DNA from: an uncultured Eubacteriales bacterium
GTDB lineage: Bacteria; Bacillota; Clostridia; Oscillospirales; Oscillospiraceae
Assembly (NCBI GenBank): GCA_905201305.1
Contig: CAJKNS010000009.1
Span: 1-20,036 of the forward strand
DNA length: 20,036 nucleotides
Reading direction: 5' to 3'
A program made the translations under genes and the position numbers. Positions within the stretch are counted from its first letter, which is position 1; each line of letters opens with the position of its first letter. This document shows, one piece after another, positions 1 to 6,832 of the stretch. The notes under the pieces are model-generated. The model searched no databases, had not been told where the DNA came from, and saw only the letters and a program-made list of their open reading frames with translations.

Positions 1-741
1 CTTGACCGTGATCTCGTCCATGACAGCCAGCACGGGCTTGACGTAGATCTTCGTGGGGGCCAGCAGGGCCTCGCCCAAGGGCTTGTTCATGCCGTCGAAG
101 GTCTTTTTCAGCACATCGGGGTTGTTGTCAATGTCGAAAATCTTGCGCACCAGCGAGAAACCGTTAGAATGCACACCGGTGGAGGGCAGCGCAATAATGA
201 CGTCGCCCGGCTGCATCGTGGAGTTGTCCAAAATCTTGGCCTTGTCCACCACGCCGACAGTGAAGCCTGCCAGGTCATACTCATCTTCGGGCATCATGCC
301 GGGGTGCTCGGCAGTCTCGCCGCCCACCAGGGAGCAGCCCGCCTGCAAGCAACCCTCGGCCACGCCCTTGACGATCTCGGCAATCTTTTCCGGGATGTTC
401 TTGCCGCAGGCGATGTAGTCGAGGAAAACCAGCGGCTTGGCACCGGCGCAGATCACGTCATTGACGCACATGGCAACGCAGTCGATGCCGATGGTGTCGT
501 GCTTGTCCAGCAGCATGGCGATACGCAGCTTGGTGCCGACGCCGTCGGTGCCGGAAATCAGAACAGGATGCTCCATGCCGGTGCAGTCCAGCTCAAACAG
601 GCCGCCGAAGCCGCCCAGACCGCCGATAACACCGGGGATATTGGTGCTCTCCACCAGAGGCTTAATGCGGTTGACCGACTCGTAGCCGGCGGTTACGTCT
701 ACACCAGCAGCGGCGTAGCTGTCACTTTTGCTAATACTCAT
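1..741 (-). CDS. purM: Phosphoribosylformylglycinamidine cyclo-ligase (AIR synthetase), 3' end cut by window edge
   Basis: PurM closes the imidazole ring of formylglycinamidine ribonucleotide in an ATP-dependent step, giving AIR for purine synthesis in the cytosol. The 247 codons present translate without a break from ATG at 741. They show the family motifs GTDGVGTK (near residue 65), GGETAEHPGMM (near 139) and STGVHSNGFSLVR (near 190). About 90-100 C-terminal residues of the usual ~340 lie beyond the left edge. The start is set by an AGGAGAG ribosome binding site that overlaps the end of purF; only 5 nt separate the purF stop from this ATG, so the two are co-transcribed and probably translationally coupled. 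Nothing looks broken in the visible part. Confidence 0.96.
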   Translation of the reverse strand, partial: MSISKSDSYAAAGVDVTAGYESVNRIKPLVESTNIPGVIGGLGGFGGLFELDCTGMEHPVLISGTDGVGTKLRIAMLLDKHDTIGIDCVAMCVNDVICAGAKPLVFLDYIACGKNIPEKIAEIVKGVAEGCLQAGCSLVGGETAEHPGMMPEDEYDLAGFTVGVVDKAKILDNSTMQPGDVIIALPSTGVHSNGFSLVRKIFDIDNNPDVLKKTFDGMNKPLGEALLAPTKIYVKPVLAVMDEITVK

Positions 742-746
742 AATTC

Positions 747-2183
747 TTACTCTCCTGAATTCTGAATTGGCACCGGAACAGAGTATCTGCCGGTAAAGCA
801 GGCGTCACATACGCCGCGATTTAAGTCCTTTGTAATGGTGGAAAGCTCCTCCACCGTGAGATAATCCAGGGTATCCACCCCAAGGAGCCGACGGATTTCC
901 TCATTGGTTCTGCCATGGGCAATGAGATGCTCGCTGTCGGGAATATCCGTGCCGAAAAAGCAGGGATACATGAATCTGGGGGATGCCACCCGATAGTGGA
1001 TCTCCTTTGCCCCCGCCTCGCGAATCAGCTGTACGGTTCTGCGGCAGGTGTTGCCACGGACAATGGAGTCATCCACCACAATCACGCGCTTGCCCCGAAC
1101 GGTAGATGCCAAGGCGTTGAGCTTAATCCGCAGCGCCTTTTCCCGCTCCGCCTCTCTGGGCTCAATGAACGTCCGGGCAATATAGCGGTTTTTGACAAAG
1201 CCGGTTTGCAGGGGCAGTCCGGACTCCCTAGAAAACCCCATGGCAGGGGTAATGCCGGAATCCGGTACGCCAATGACGCAGTCCGCCTCCACGGTATTCC
1301 GCCTGGCAAGGCAGCGACCAGCCTCCAGCCGCACCAGATCCACGCTGGCACCGTCGATTACGCTATCGGCACGGGAGAAATAAATGAACTCGAACATACA
1401 CAGGCTGCTTCTTGCCTTGATGCCGCTGGGCACAGAGCGATAGGTGCCTGCGCCCAAATCCGCCACCACAACCTCGCCGGGCTCCACCTCGCGGATGAGA
1501 TGACCGCCCAATACCGGGAACGCGCAGGACTCGGATGCAAACATAATCGAGCCGTCTACCTCACCGATGCACAGAGGACGGAAGCCGTTGGGATCCCGGA
1601 ATGCCACCAGCTTGCCCTGGGTCAGCAGCACCACGGAATAAGCGCCCACCATATACTGCATGGCGTTAATCACTGCATCCTCAATAGTACCGGCGCGCAT
1701 CCGCTCTCGAACCAGAAGATATGCAATGACCTCCGCAGAGTTGCTGCTCTGGAAAATGCCGCCGCGGTTTTCGGTTTCACGGCGCAGTTCCTCGGCATTC
1801 ACCAGCCGACCGTTATAGCACACTGCCATGGAACCGGAGGCATGAGTCACAACCAGCGGCTGGGCATTGATGGTTGCGGTATCGCCGCCGGAGGCATAGC
1901 GCACATGCCCGATGGCAGCGGGACCGGTTAGCGTCTTGAGGTTCTTGTCGTTAAACACATCCGGCACCAGACCGGGACCCTTATGCAGGTGGAAGGTTCC
2001 CTTGTCCACCGAAGCAATTCCGGCAGTCTGCTGACCGCGGTGCTGGAGGGTATACAGGGCAGTGTAGACGCTGTGGGCTGCGGAAAGGCTGCTGCCCTCT
2101 TTCAGAGCAATACCGAATACGCCGCACTCCTCGCCATACTGCCGGGATGAATAGCAGGCTTTCGCCTGGAGGCAGTTCTTCAT
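747..2183 (-). CDS. purF: Amidophosphoribosyltransferase, iron-sulfur type, with propeptide
   Basis: PurF makes phosphoribosylamine from PRPP and glutamine, the first committed step of purine synthesis. The 478 residues hold an N-terminal Ntn glutaminase domain and a C-terminal phosphoribosyltransferase domain with the PRPP loop VIVVDDSIVRGNT (367-379). The sequence EECGVFG puts the nucleophile at Cys20. The family is processed to expose this cysteine, so residues 1-19 should be a propeptide, longer than the 11 residues I recall for Bacillus subtilis. Cys262, Cys408, Cys459 and Cys462 sit where the B. subtilis enzyme binds a 4Fe-4S cluster, which points to an oxygen-sensitive, Firmicutes-type enzyme. 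The ATG lies one base after the purC stop and has no good Shine-Dalgarno sequence, so translation probably depends on coupling to purC. Confidence 0.97.
   Translation of the reverse strand: MKNCLQAKACYSSRQYGEECGVFGIALKEGSSLSAAHSVYTALYTLQHRGQQTAGIASVDKGTFHLHKGPGLVPDVFNDKNLKTLTGPAAIGHVRYASGGDTATINAQPLVVTHASGSMAVCYNGRLVNAEELRRETENRGGIFQSSNSAEVIAYLLVRERMRAGTIEDAVINAMQYMVGAYSVVLLTQGKLVAFRDPNGFRPLCIGEVDGSIMFASESCAFPVLGGHLIREVEPGEVVVADLGAGTYRSVPSGIKARSSLCMFEFIYFSRADSVIDGASVDLVRLEAGRCLARRNTVEADCVIGVPDSGITPAMGFSRESGLPLQTGFVKNRYIARTFIEPREAEREKALRIKLNALASTVRGKRVIVVDDSIVRGNTCRRTVQLIREAGAKEIHYRVASPRFMYPCFFGTDIPDSEHLIAHGRTNEEIRRLLGVDTLDYLTVEELSTITKDLNRGVCDACFTGRYSVPVPIQNSGE
2155..2168 (-). other. Small GNRA-capped hairpin at the 5' end of the purF message
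   Basis: Read on the minus strand, CAGGC-GAAA-GCCTG can form a 5-bp stem closed by a GAAA tetraloop. It begins about 15 nt after the purF ATG, inside the propeptide codons. Such GCGAAAGC-type caps are unusually stable in RNA. No function is shown. Confidence 0.35.
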
Positions 2184-2184
2184 C

Positions 2185-2895
2185 TTACTTGCCCAGGACC
2201 CGGCGCAGGACCTCCTGATAAGCGTCCTCTACACCGCCCAGGTCACGGCGGAAGCGGTCCTTATCCAGCTTTTCACCGGTCTTGGAATCCCACAGGCGCG
2301 CCGTATCAGGAGAAATCTCGTCTGCAAGAATGATGGTGCCGTCGGGCAGACGACCAAACTCCAGCTTGAAGTCAACCAGGGTCACGCCGACGCTCTTCCA
2401 GAACTCCTTCAGCACATCGTTGACCTTGAATGCCATGGTTTTAATCGTCTCGATCTCCTCGGGAGTTGCCAGCTTCAGCGCAATGGCATGGTAGCTGTTC
2501 ATAAGGGGATCGTTCAGCTCGTCGCACTTATAGGAAAACTCGATGGTGGGAGCATCGAACACAATGCCCTCTTCCACACCATAGCGGGCTGCAAAGCTGC
2601 CTGCGGAGATGTTGCGGATGATGACCTCCAGGGGCACAATCTGAACCTTCTTTACCACAGCGTCGGTATCGGACAGCTCCTCAACAAAATGTGTAGGAAC
2701 GCCCTTCTCCTCCAAGAGCTTCATGAAATAGTTGGTCAGGCGGTTGTTGATGGCGCCCTTTCCGAGAATAGTGCCCTTCTTCTGACCGTTAAATGCGGTA
2801 GCGTCGTCCTTGTAGGAAACGATGCACAAATTGGGATCTTCGGTGGAAAATACCTTCTTTGCCTTGCCTTCGTAAAGCTGCTCTACCTTTTTCAT
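2185..2895 (-). CDS. purC: Phosphoribosylaminoimidazole-succinocarboxamide synthase (SAICAR synthetase)
   Basis: PurC joins aspartate to CAIR using ATP, giving SAICAR. The 236-residue length is normal for the bacterial single-domain enzyme. Recognisable family blocks are YEGKAKKVF (8-16), the nucleotide-binding segment around KKGTILGKGAINN, the PLEVIIRNISAGS block in the middle, and VDFKLEFGR followed by LADEISPDTARLWD near the C-terminus. Its ATG overlaps the purE stop as ATGA, and a GGAGG ribosome binding site lies inside the last codons of purE, so purE and purC are translationally coupled. The purF ATG follows one base after the purC stop. No defect is visible. Confidence 0.97.
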   Translation of the reverse strand: MKKVEQLYEGKAKKVFSTEDPNLCIVSYKDDATAFNGQKKGTILGKGAINNRLTNYFMKLLEEKGVPTHFVEELSDTDAVVKKVQIVPLEVIIRNISAGSFAARYGVEEGIVFDAPTIEFSYKCDELNDPLMNSYHAIALKLATPEEIETIKTMAFKVNDVLKEFWKSVGVTLVDFKLEFGRLPDGTIILADEISPDTARLWDSKTGEKLDKDRFRRDLGGVEDAYQEVLRRVLGK

Positions 2896-3389
2896 AGTTT
2901 TGCTACCTCCATCTGTAAATTCTGATCTTTTACCAATACGGCTTCTGCCATAGCACGTTTATAATCTCTGAGCTTTTCCGCCAGCTCCGGCTCGCTGAGC
3001 GCAAGCATCTGCACTGCCAGCAGTCCTGCATTGTCCGCAGCGCCAACACCAACGGTGGCAACGGGAATTCCCGCAGGCATCTGGACAATGGAGAGCAGAC
3101 TGTCCAGTCCATCCATAAAGGAGGACTTGATAGGCAAACCGATCACCGGCAGAATCGTCTGCGCTGCCAGAACGCCGCCCAGATGCGCCGCTTTTCCTGC
3201 TGCGGCAATGATTACGCCAAAGCCGTTTTCCTCGGCATGCTTGGCAAACTCCTCCGCCTCGGCAGGGGTACGGTGCGCAGAAAGAACCCGCGCCTCAAAG
3301 GGAACCCCAAAGCGCTTGAGCTGAACCAGCGCACCGCGGACCACCGGGAAATCGCTGTCGGAACCCATGATAACGGCAACTTTTTTCAT
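2892..3389 (-). CDS. purE: PurE carboxyaminoimidazole ribonucleotide mutase/carboxylase
   Basis: PurE forms CAIR, the substrate of the next gene product, PurC. The 165 residues are typical of class I PurE, with MGSDSD at residues 9-14, SAHRTP in the first third, and an AAGKAAHLGG glycine-rich loop (usually AAHLPG). I place the start at ATG 3389 because the family begins MKKVAVIMGSDSD and a strong AGGAGG site stands just upstream. A longer in-frame reading back to 3707 is non-homologous leader sequence. No purK is visible beside it. Class I PurE normally works with PurK, so PurK is either elsewhere in the genome or this enzyme uses CO2 directly; the window cannot decide. It is the first enzyme gene of the operon. 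Confidence 0.96.
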   Translation of the reverse strand: MKKVAVIMGSDSDFPVVRGALVQLKRFGVPFEARVLSAHRTPAEAEEFAKHAEENGFGVIIAAAGKAAHLGGVLAAQTILPVIGLPIKSSFMDGLDSLLSIVQMPAGIPVATVGVGAADNAGLLAVQMLALSEPELAEKLRDYKRAMAEAVLVKDQNLQMEVAKL

Positions 3390-3402
3390 ATTCCACAACC
3401 TC

Positions 3403-3513
3403 CTATGAAAATGAAAATGCAGGCGCAAAGAACGGGTCCTGCGTCTGCCAGATGACTTTATGTTTGGGTACACCGATCCCGCCAAGCAGCAAAGAGAAAG
3501 AACACAGCAACAT
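3403..3513 (-). CDS. Possible 36-residue leader peptide of the purine operon
   Basis: Between the pur promoter and purE lies an ATG (3513) preceded by GGAGGT at good spacing. It opens a 36-codon frame beginning MLLCSFSLLLGG and ending PAFSFS. Its TAG stop runs directly into the purE Shine-Dalgarno sequence (TAGGAGG), so ribosomes ending here would sit on the purE initiation site. The peptide has a hydrophobic, cysteine-containing start and no family I recognise. It could be a translated leader that couples or tunes purE expression, a small membrane peptide, or a chance frame. The good ribosome binding site and the stop position are the only support. Confidence 0.35.
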   Translation of the reverse strand: MLLCSFSLLLGGIGVPKHKVIWQTQDPFFAPAFSFS

Positions 3514-3545
3514 TTCCGGCACCTCCGCTTTTGACGTTTTTGAAT

Positions 3546-3594
3546 CGGACAGCCCCATTTTACCGTATTCCCGATTTTTTTGCAAGACTGTCCG
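3546..3594. promoter_or_regulatory. Inverted repeat flanking the pur promoter, candidate operator
   Basis: CGGACAG (3546-3552) and its exact reverse complement CTGTCCG (3588-3594) lie on either side of the promoter, 42 bp apart start to start, about four helical turns. On the minus strand the upstream arm reads CCGGACAG, which resembles the CCGAACA core I recall for Bacillus PurR boxes. This is a candidate repressor site, not a proven one. Confidence 0.35.
3557..3585 (-). promoter_or_regulatory. Sigma-A type promoter of the purE operon
   Basis: On the minus strand TTGCAA (3580-3585), a 17-bp spacer and TAAAAT (3557-3562) match the vegetative promoter pattern closely. Transcription should start near 3550, giving a leader of about 160 nt before purE. 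Confidence 0.7.
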
Positions 3595-3688
3595 GCACCC
3601 CGAAAGAAATTTTGTAGCACTGCACAGGGAAGGGCAAAAGTTGCATCAAAACTTAGTAAAATTTCAGGATGTGCGCTCCCAATTGGGC

Positions 3689-3734
3689 AAAAAAAACGCC
3701 CCACCACGGCATCGCTTTCCGCAGTGGGGGCGCC
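3689..3734 (-). terminator. Rho-independent terminator after the 75-residue gene
   Basis: On the minus strand a GC-rich stem (CGCCCCCAC pairing with GTGGTGGGGCG, one bulge) is followed by eight T residues (3689-3696). It lies 20 bp after the small gene and upstream of the pur promoter, so it separates the two units. Confidence 0.88.
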
Positions 3735-3753
3735 ATGTTTTCCTCGTTCGGGC

Positions 3754-3981
3754 TTATTCCTCGCCCTCTTCTCCCTCCAGCCAGGTAAAAGTGTCGAAGC
3801 AGCTGAAGTAGTCCTCCAGGTTCTCCTTTGCCTCTTCCACAGACATGCCGGGCATTACATCGGAATCATCGCCGTTGCTGAGAATAATCTCAAAGCCGGT
3901 TTCTCCTCCAGTAATGCCCAGGAGGATTTCCTCCCCAAATAATTCGTCATTTTCGTTGATCTTTGCGATCCATTTTGTCAC
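3754..3981 (-). CDS. Small acidic protein of unknown function, 75 residues
   Basis: This 75-residue protein starts at GTG 3981, chosen because GGGAG stands 9 nt upstream. It is cytosolic by appearance, with no signal peptide or membrane segment, and strongly acidic, ending WLEGEEGEE. The middle part (FEIILSNGDDSDVMPGMSVEEAKENLEDYF) alternates strand-like and helix-like stretches, suggesting a small alpha/beta fold. It has its own consensus promoter (4023-4051) and terminator (3689-3734), so it is a single-gene transcription unit and very likely real. I do not recognise the family and assign no function. It lies between the ABC-F gene and the pur operon, but neither neighbour shares its transcript. 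Confidence 0.8.
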   Translation of the reverse strand: MTKWIAKINENDELFGEEILLGITGGETGFEIILSNGDDSDVMPGMSVEEAKENLEDYFSCFDTFTWLEGEEGEE

Positions 3982-4022
3982 GATCTGTCACTCCCAAGTT
4001 AATGGATTATACAAACAGCATG

Positions 4023-4051
4023 ATTATAATCGCTTCTATAGGGAATGTAAA
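4023..4051 (-). promoter_or_regulatory. Promoter of the 75-residue protein gene
   Basis: On the minus strand TTTACA (4046-4051), a 17-bp spacer and a perfect TATAAT (4023-4028) precede the GTG start by about 40 bp. It lies just downstream of the ABC-F stop, where I see no terminator for that gene. Confidence 0.75.
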
Positions 4052-4081
4052 GAGGGTTGGAGGATAAATCTTACCAAAATC

Positions 4082-5866
4082 TCAGGATTCTTTTTGTGCC
4101 TCGATTTTTTCCGCCAGCTCACTTAAATACATCCAGCGGTCCAGCTTCTCCTCCAGCGTCTGTTCCAGCTGCTCCTTTTCCTCTGTCAGCCGCTGGAGCG
4201 CCGTATAATCGGTGGCATTGGCTTCCACATCCCGTTCCGTCTGTGCAATTTTCTCCTCCAGCTGGGCAATCTCCTCCTCGATGATCGCATATTCTCGCTG
4301 CTCCTTATAGGAAAAACGGAGCTTCTGGGGCTTTGGCTCCCGCGGGGTCTCCCTTTTCTCCTTCTTCTCCCTGACCTCCGGGCCGCTTTCCCGCCGCTTT
4401 TCCAGATAGTCCGTATAGCCGCCGGTGTACCGCAGTACCTCGCCGCTGTCGCTGACCTCAAAAATCTGCGTGGCGATCTTGTCGAGGAAATACCGGTCAT
4501 GGCTCACCGCAATCACGATGCCGTCAAAGGACGCAAGATAATCCTCCAGAATGGTCAGGGTTTCAATGTCCAAATCGTTGGTGGGCTCGTCCAGCAGCAG
4601 CACATTGGGTGCAGACATCAGAACGCCCAACAGGTACAGCCGCCTTCTCTCTCCGCCGGACAGTGCGCCGATGGTACTATACTGCAAATCCCCGTCAAAC
4701 AGGAACCGTTCCAGCATCTGACTGGCGGAAAACGTTCCCTCCGCCGTTTTCACCGTAGCTGCAATTTCGTGGATATAGTCATAGGGTCGCTGATTCAGGT
4801 CCAGTTCCCGCCCCTCCTGAGAAAAGTAGCCGATTTTTACGGTTTCTCCCCAGGTAATTTCACCGGCAGTGGGCTGAATTTTCCCGGCAATCAGCTCCAA
4901 CAGCGTGGATTTTCCTGCGCCGTTGCGTCCTACCACGCCGATTCGGTCCTCCCGTCCCAGCAGATAGGAAAAGGGCTTTAACACCTGACGACCATCATAG
5001 GACTTTTCCACGTTTACAAGCTCAACGGTCTTCTTGCCCAATCGGGAGGACATGGCAGCAGTCTGTACGGTGCTCTGGGTTTCCGGCGCATCCTGGGCTT
5101 TGAGCTCGGCATACCGGCGAATGCGGTCCTTTGCCTTGGTGCCCCGCGCCTGAGGTCCCCGAATGATCCACTGGTACTCCCGGCGAAGCAGGGTCTGGCG
5201 CTTGCGTTCCGCCGCCTGGGCATAGTCATAGCGCTGCTGCCGAAGCTCCAGATATTTCGAATAGTTCGCCTCATAGAAATAGAGCTTTCCCCGCTCCACC
5301 TGGCAAATCCGATTGCACACCCGCTCCAGAAAGTACCGGTCATGAGTGACCATGATGATACCGCCCCGGAAGCTGCGGAGCCACTGCTCCAGCCACTCCA
5401 CCATATAGGCGTCCAGATGGTTGGTTGGCTCGTCCAGCAGCAGCACATCCGCCGGATGAATCAGCGCAGTACACAGGGCAACACGCTTCCGCTGACCGCC
5501 GGACAAGGTGCCGATTTTCTGGTCATAATCCGTCAGCCCCAGCTTGGTGAGCATGGTTTTCGCTTCGAATTCCTTGAGCTCCCGAAAATCCCCTGGAAAG
5601 CCCAGAAATACCTGCTCTAAAATGCTGGCATCGGGATTCATCTCTGGATTCTGCCGCAGATAGCTCACCTGCACATTGGGGTCCCGGCGCACCGTTCCCT
5701 CATCCGGTGCTTCCGTGCCGGACAAAAGCCGCAAAAGCGTACTTTTTCCGGTGCCGTTGACGCCAATGACGCCGATTTTCTCCCCCTGCTCCAAATAGAT
5801 GGAGGCGTCCTCCAGCAGGGTTTTCATGCCGTAATTCTTTGATAGATGCTCTGCCGAAAGCAGCAT
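4082..5866 (-). CDS. ABC-F family ATPase, Uup/YfmR-like translation factor
   Basis: ABC-F proteins are soluble twin ATPases that act on the ribosome, not transporters. In 594 residues there are two nucleotide-binding domains. The first has Walker A GVNGTGKST (35-43), signature LSGGQ (121-125) and Walker B VLLLDEPTNHLD (141-152). The second has GRNGAGKST (313-321), LSGGE (402-406) and VLLLDEPTNDLD (422-433). An arginine-rich linker separates them, and a charged C-terminal coiled coil (about 520-592) follows, as in Uup/YfmR rather than the shorter EttA. No membrane segment is present. I use ATG 5866 because AAAGG lies 9 nt before it; the frame also runs back to ATG 5875 and TTG 5884. It follows nadK by about 70 bp and probably shares its transcript. 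Antibiotic protection by target release is possible in this family but nothing here shows it. Confidence 0.9.
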   Translation of the reverse strand: MLLSAEHLSKNYGMKTLLEDASIYLEQGEKIGVIGVNGTGKSTLLRLLSGTEAPDEGTVRRDPNVQVSYLRQNPEMNPDASILEQVFLGFPGDFRELKEFEAKTMLTKLGLTDYDQKIGTLSGGQRKRVALCTALIHPADVLLLDEPTNHLDAYMVEWLEQWLRSFRGGIIMVTHDRYFLERVCNRICQVERGKLYFYEANYSKYLELRQQRYDYAQAAERKRQTLLRREYQWIIRGPQARGTKAKDRIRRYAELKAQDAPETQSTVQTAAMSSRLGKKTVELVNVEKSYDGRQVLKPFSYLLGREDRIGVVGRNGAGKSTLLELIAGKIQPTAGEITWGETVKIGYFSQEGRELDLNQRPYDYIHEIAATVKTAEGTFSASQMLERFLFDGDLQYSTIGALSGGERRRLYLLGVLMSAPNVLLLDEPTNDLDIETLTILEDYLASFDGIVIAVSHDRYFLDKIATQIFEVSDSGEVLRYTGGYTDYLEKRRESGPEVREKKEKRETPREPKPQKLRFSYKEQREYAIIEEEIAQLEEKIAQTERDVEANATDYTALQRLTEEKEQLEQTLEEKLDRWMYLSELAEKIEAQKES

Positions 5867-5895
5867 GATGTTCATCCTTTCCAAAATGCCACAGC

Positions 5896-5922
5896 GGGCG
5901 ACGCGGATTGTTCGCGCCGCCC
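5896..5922 (-). other. GC-rich hairpin between nadK and the ABC-F gene
   Basis: On the minus strand GGGCGGCGCG and CGCGTCGCCC pair over 10 bp (one G-U) around a short loop in the 68-bp gap. No T-run follows, so it is not a standard terminator. It could stabilise the nadK 3' end or lower read-through into the downstream gene. Confidence 0.5.
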
Positions 5923-5934
5923 AGCCATGTCACA

Positions 5935-6795
5935 TTATCTTACCGTTAATAGCTTATCCCGGAATACGTCGTAAAAATCCCGTTTTGAGTCGCCCAGTTG
6001 CAGCAGCTTTCCGCCAGAACTATGCTTTCGAATGGTGACCACATCATTTTTCTCCAGCCAAATGCCGTTGCTTCTGCCGTCGCAGGTCAAAAGGCCCACC
6101 TTTCCGGTATCGTGCTTGCTGCCCAGCACCGTAATGTCCACCCGGGCAGTTTCCGGCACAATAATGGGTCTGAGTCCCGGCAAATGGGGCGCAATAGGCG
6201 TCACCACAAACACCGGCGTTCCCGGCGGCACCACCGGTCCGCCCAGCGACACGTTATAGGCAGTGGAGCCAAACGCCGTGGATACCAGAATGCCGTCGCA
6301 CCGGGTTGCATAGGCAAAGCTACCGTCAATGGATACCCCCAGCTTTACCACCCGTGCAAATCCCTGACGTCCAATAACCACATCGTTAAACGCCTGCTCA
6401 CAATAGGTAACCCGGCTATTTTCCACTGAGGCAGACAGCAGCGGATAATCCTGAAGGGTATACTTCCCTGCCAATACCGCGTCCACCGCCGCCTTGACGT
6501 CCTCCCGCTCCACCTGAGTCAGAAAGCCCAGGGTGCCCAGATTGACGCCCAGCACCGGATGACTCAGCCCCAGGAGGTTTAAATCGTTGACACACTGGAG
6601 ATAGGTTCCGTCTCCGCCCAGTGCCAAAATAATGCCCGGAGCTTCCGGAACCTCAAAGTGATAGTTCTGATAGGCGTCCTGATAGCTCTTGAGGATTCTC
6701 ACCCCACAGCCCTGTTTTCGAATATAGTCCTGGAGCCGCCGGGAAAATGCCAGCTCCGGGTCCTTCTGGCGGTTCACCGCAAGATAAATTTCCAT
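5935..6795 (-). CDS. nadK: NAD kinase
   Basis: NAD kinase phosphorylates NAD to NADP and is the only known route to NADP in most bacteria. The 286 residues carry the GGDGT phosphate-binding motif (60-64), the VLGVNLGTLGFLT block (81-93), FNDVVIGR (family usually NE), and the C-terminal DGILVSTAFGSTAYNVSLGGP segment, split here only for description, which forms the NAD site. Length and motif order are normal. The start at ATG 6795 is supported by GGGAG 7 nt upstream. It lies 37 bp after the MATE exporter and before the ABC-F gene on the same strand, with no terminator between, so the three are probably one operon. I see no reason to think its role is other than housekeeping. Confidence 0.96.
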   Translation of the reverse strand: MEIYLAVNRQKDPELAFSRRLQDYIRKQGCGVRILKSYQDAYQNYHFEVPEAPGIILALGGDGTYLQCVNDLNLLGLSHPVLGVNLGTLGFLTQVEREDVKAAVDAVLAGKYTLQDYPLLSASVENSRVTYCEQAFNDVVIGRQGFARVVKLGVSIDGSFAYATRCDGILVSTAFGSTAYNVSLGGPVVPPGTPVFVVTPIAPHLPGLRPIIVPETARVDITVLGSKHDTGKVGLLTCDGRSNGIWLEKNDVVTIRKHSSGGKLLQLGDSKRDFYDVFRDKLLTVR

Positions 6796-6832
6796 ATGTA
6801 TACTCCCAATGTTCGGGTGAAATAGTGTCTTG

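Noticed and set aside
915..1931. A 338-codon plus-strand frame opposite purF
   Set aside because: Shadow of purF, which has all catalytic and cluster residues on the minus strand.
3390..3550. Guanine, ZTP or PRPP riboswitch in the purE leader
   Set aside because: I could not find the conserved core of any of these, nor a terminator stem with T-run before purE. A covariance-model scan would settle it.
3390..3707. N-terminal extension of purE by about 106 codons
   Set aside because: The family starts MKKVAVIMGSDSD, a strong AGGAGG precedes ATG 3389, and the extension would cross the promoter and enter the upstream terminator region.
5867..5884. Upstream TTG/ATG starts for the ABC-F gene
   Set aside because: They overlap the AAAGG ribosome binding site itself; ATG 5866 has correct spacing and matches the usual ABC-F start.
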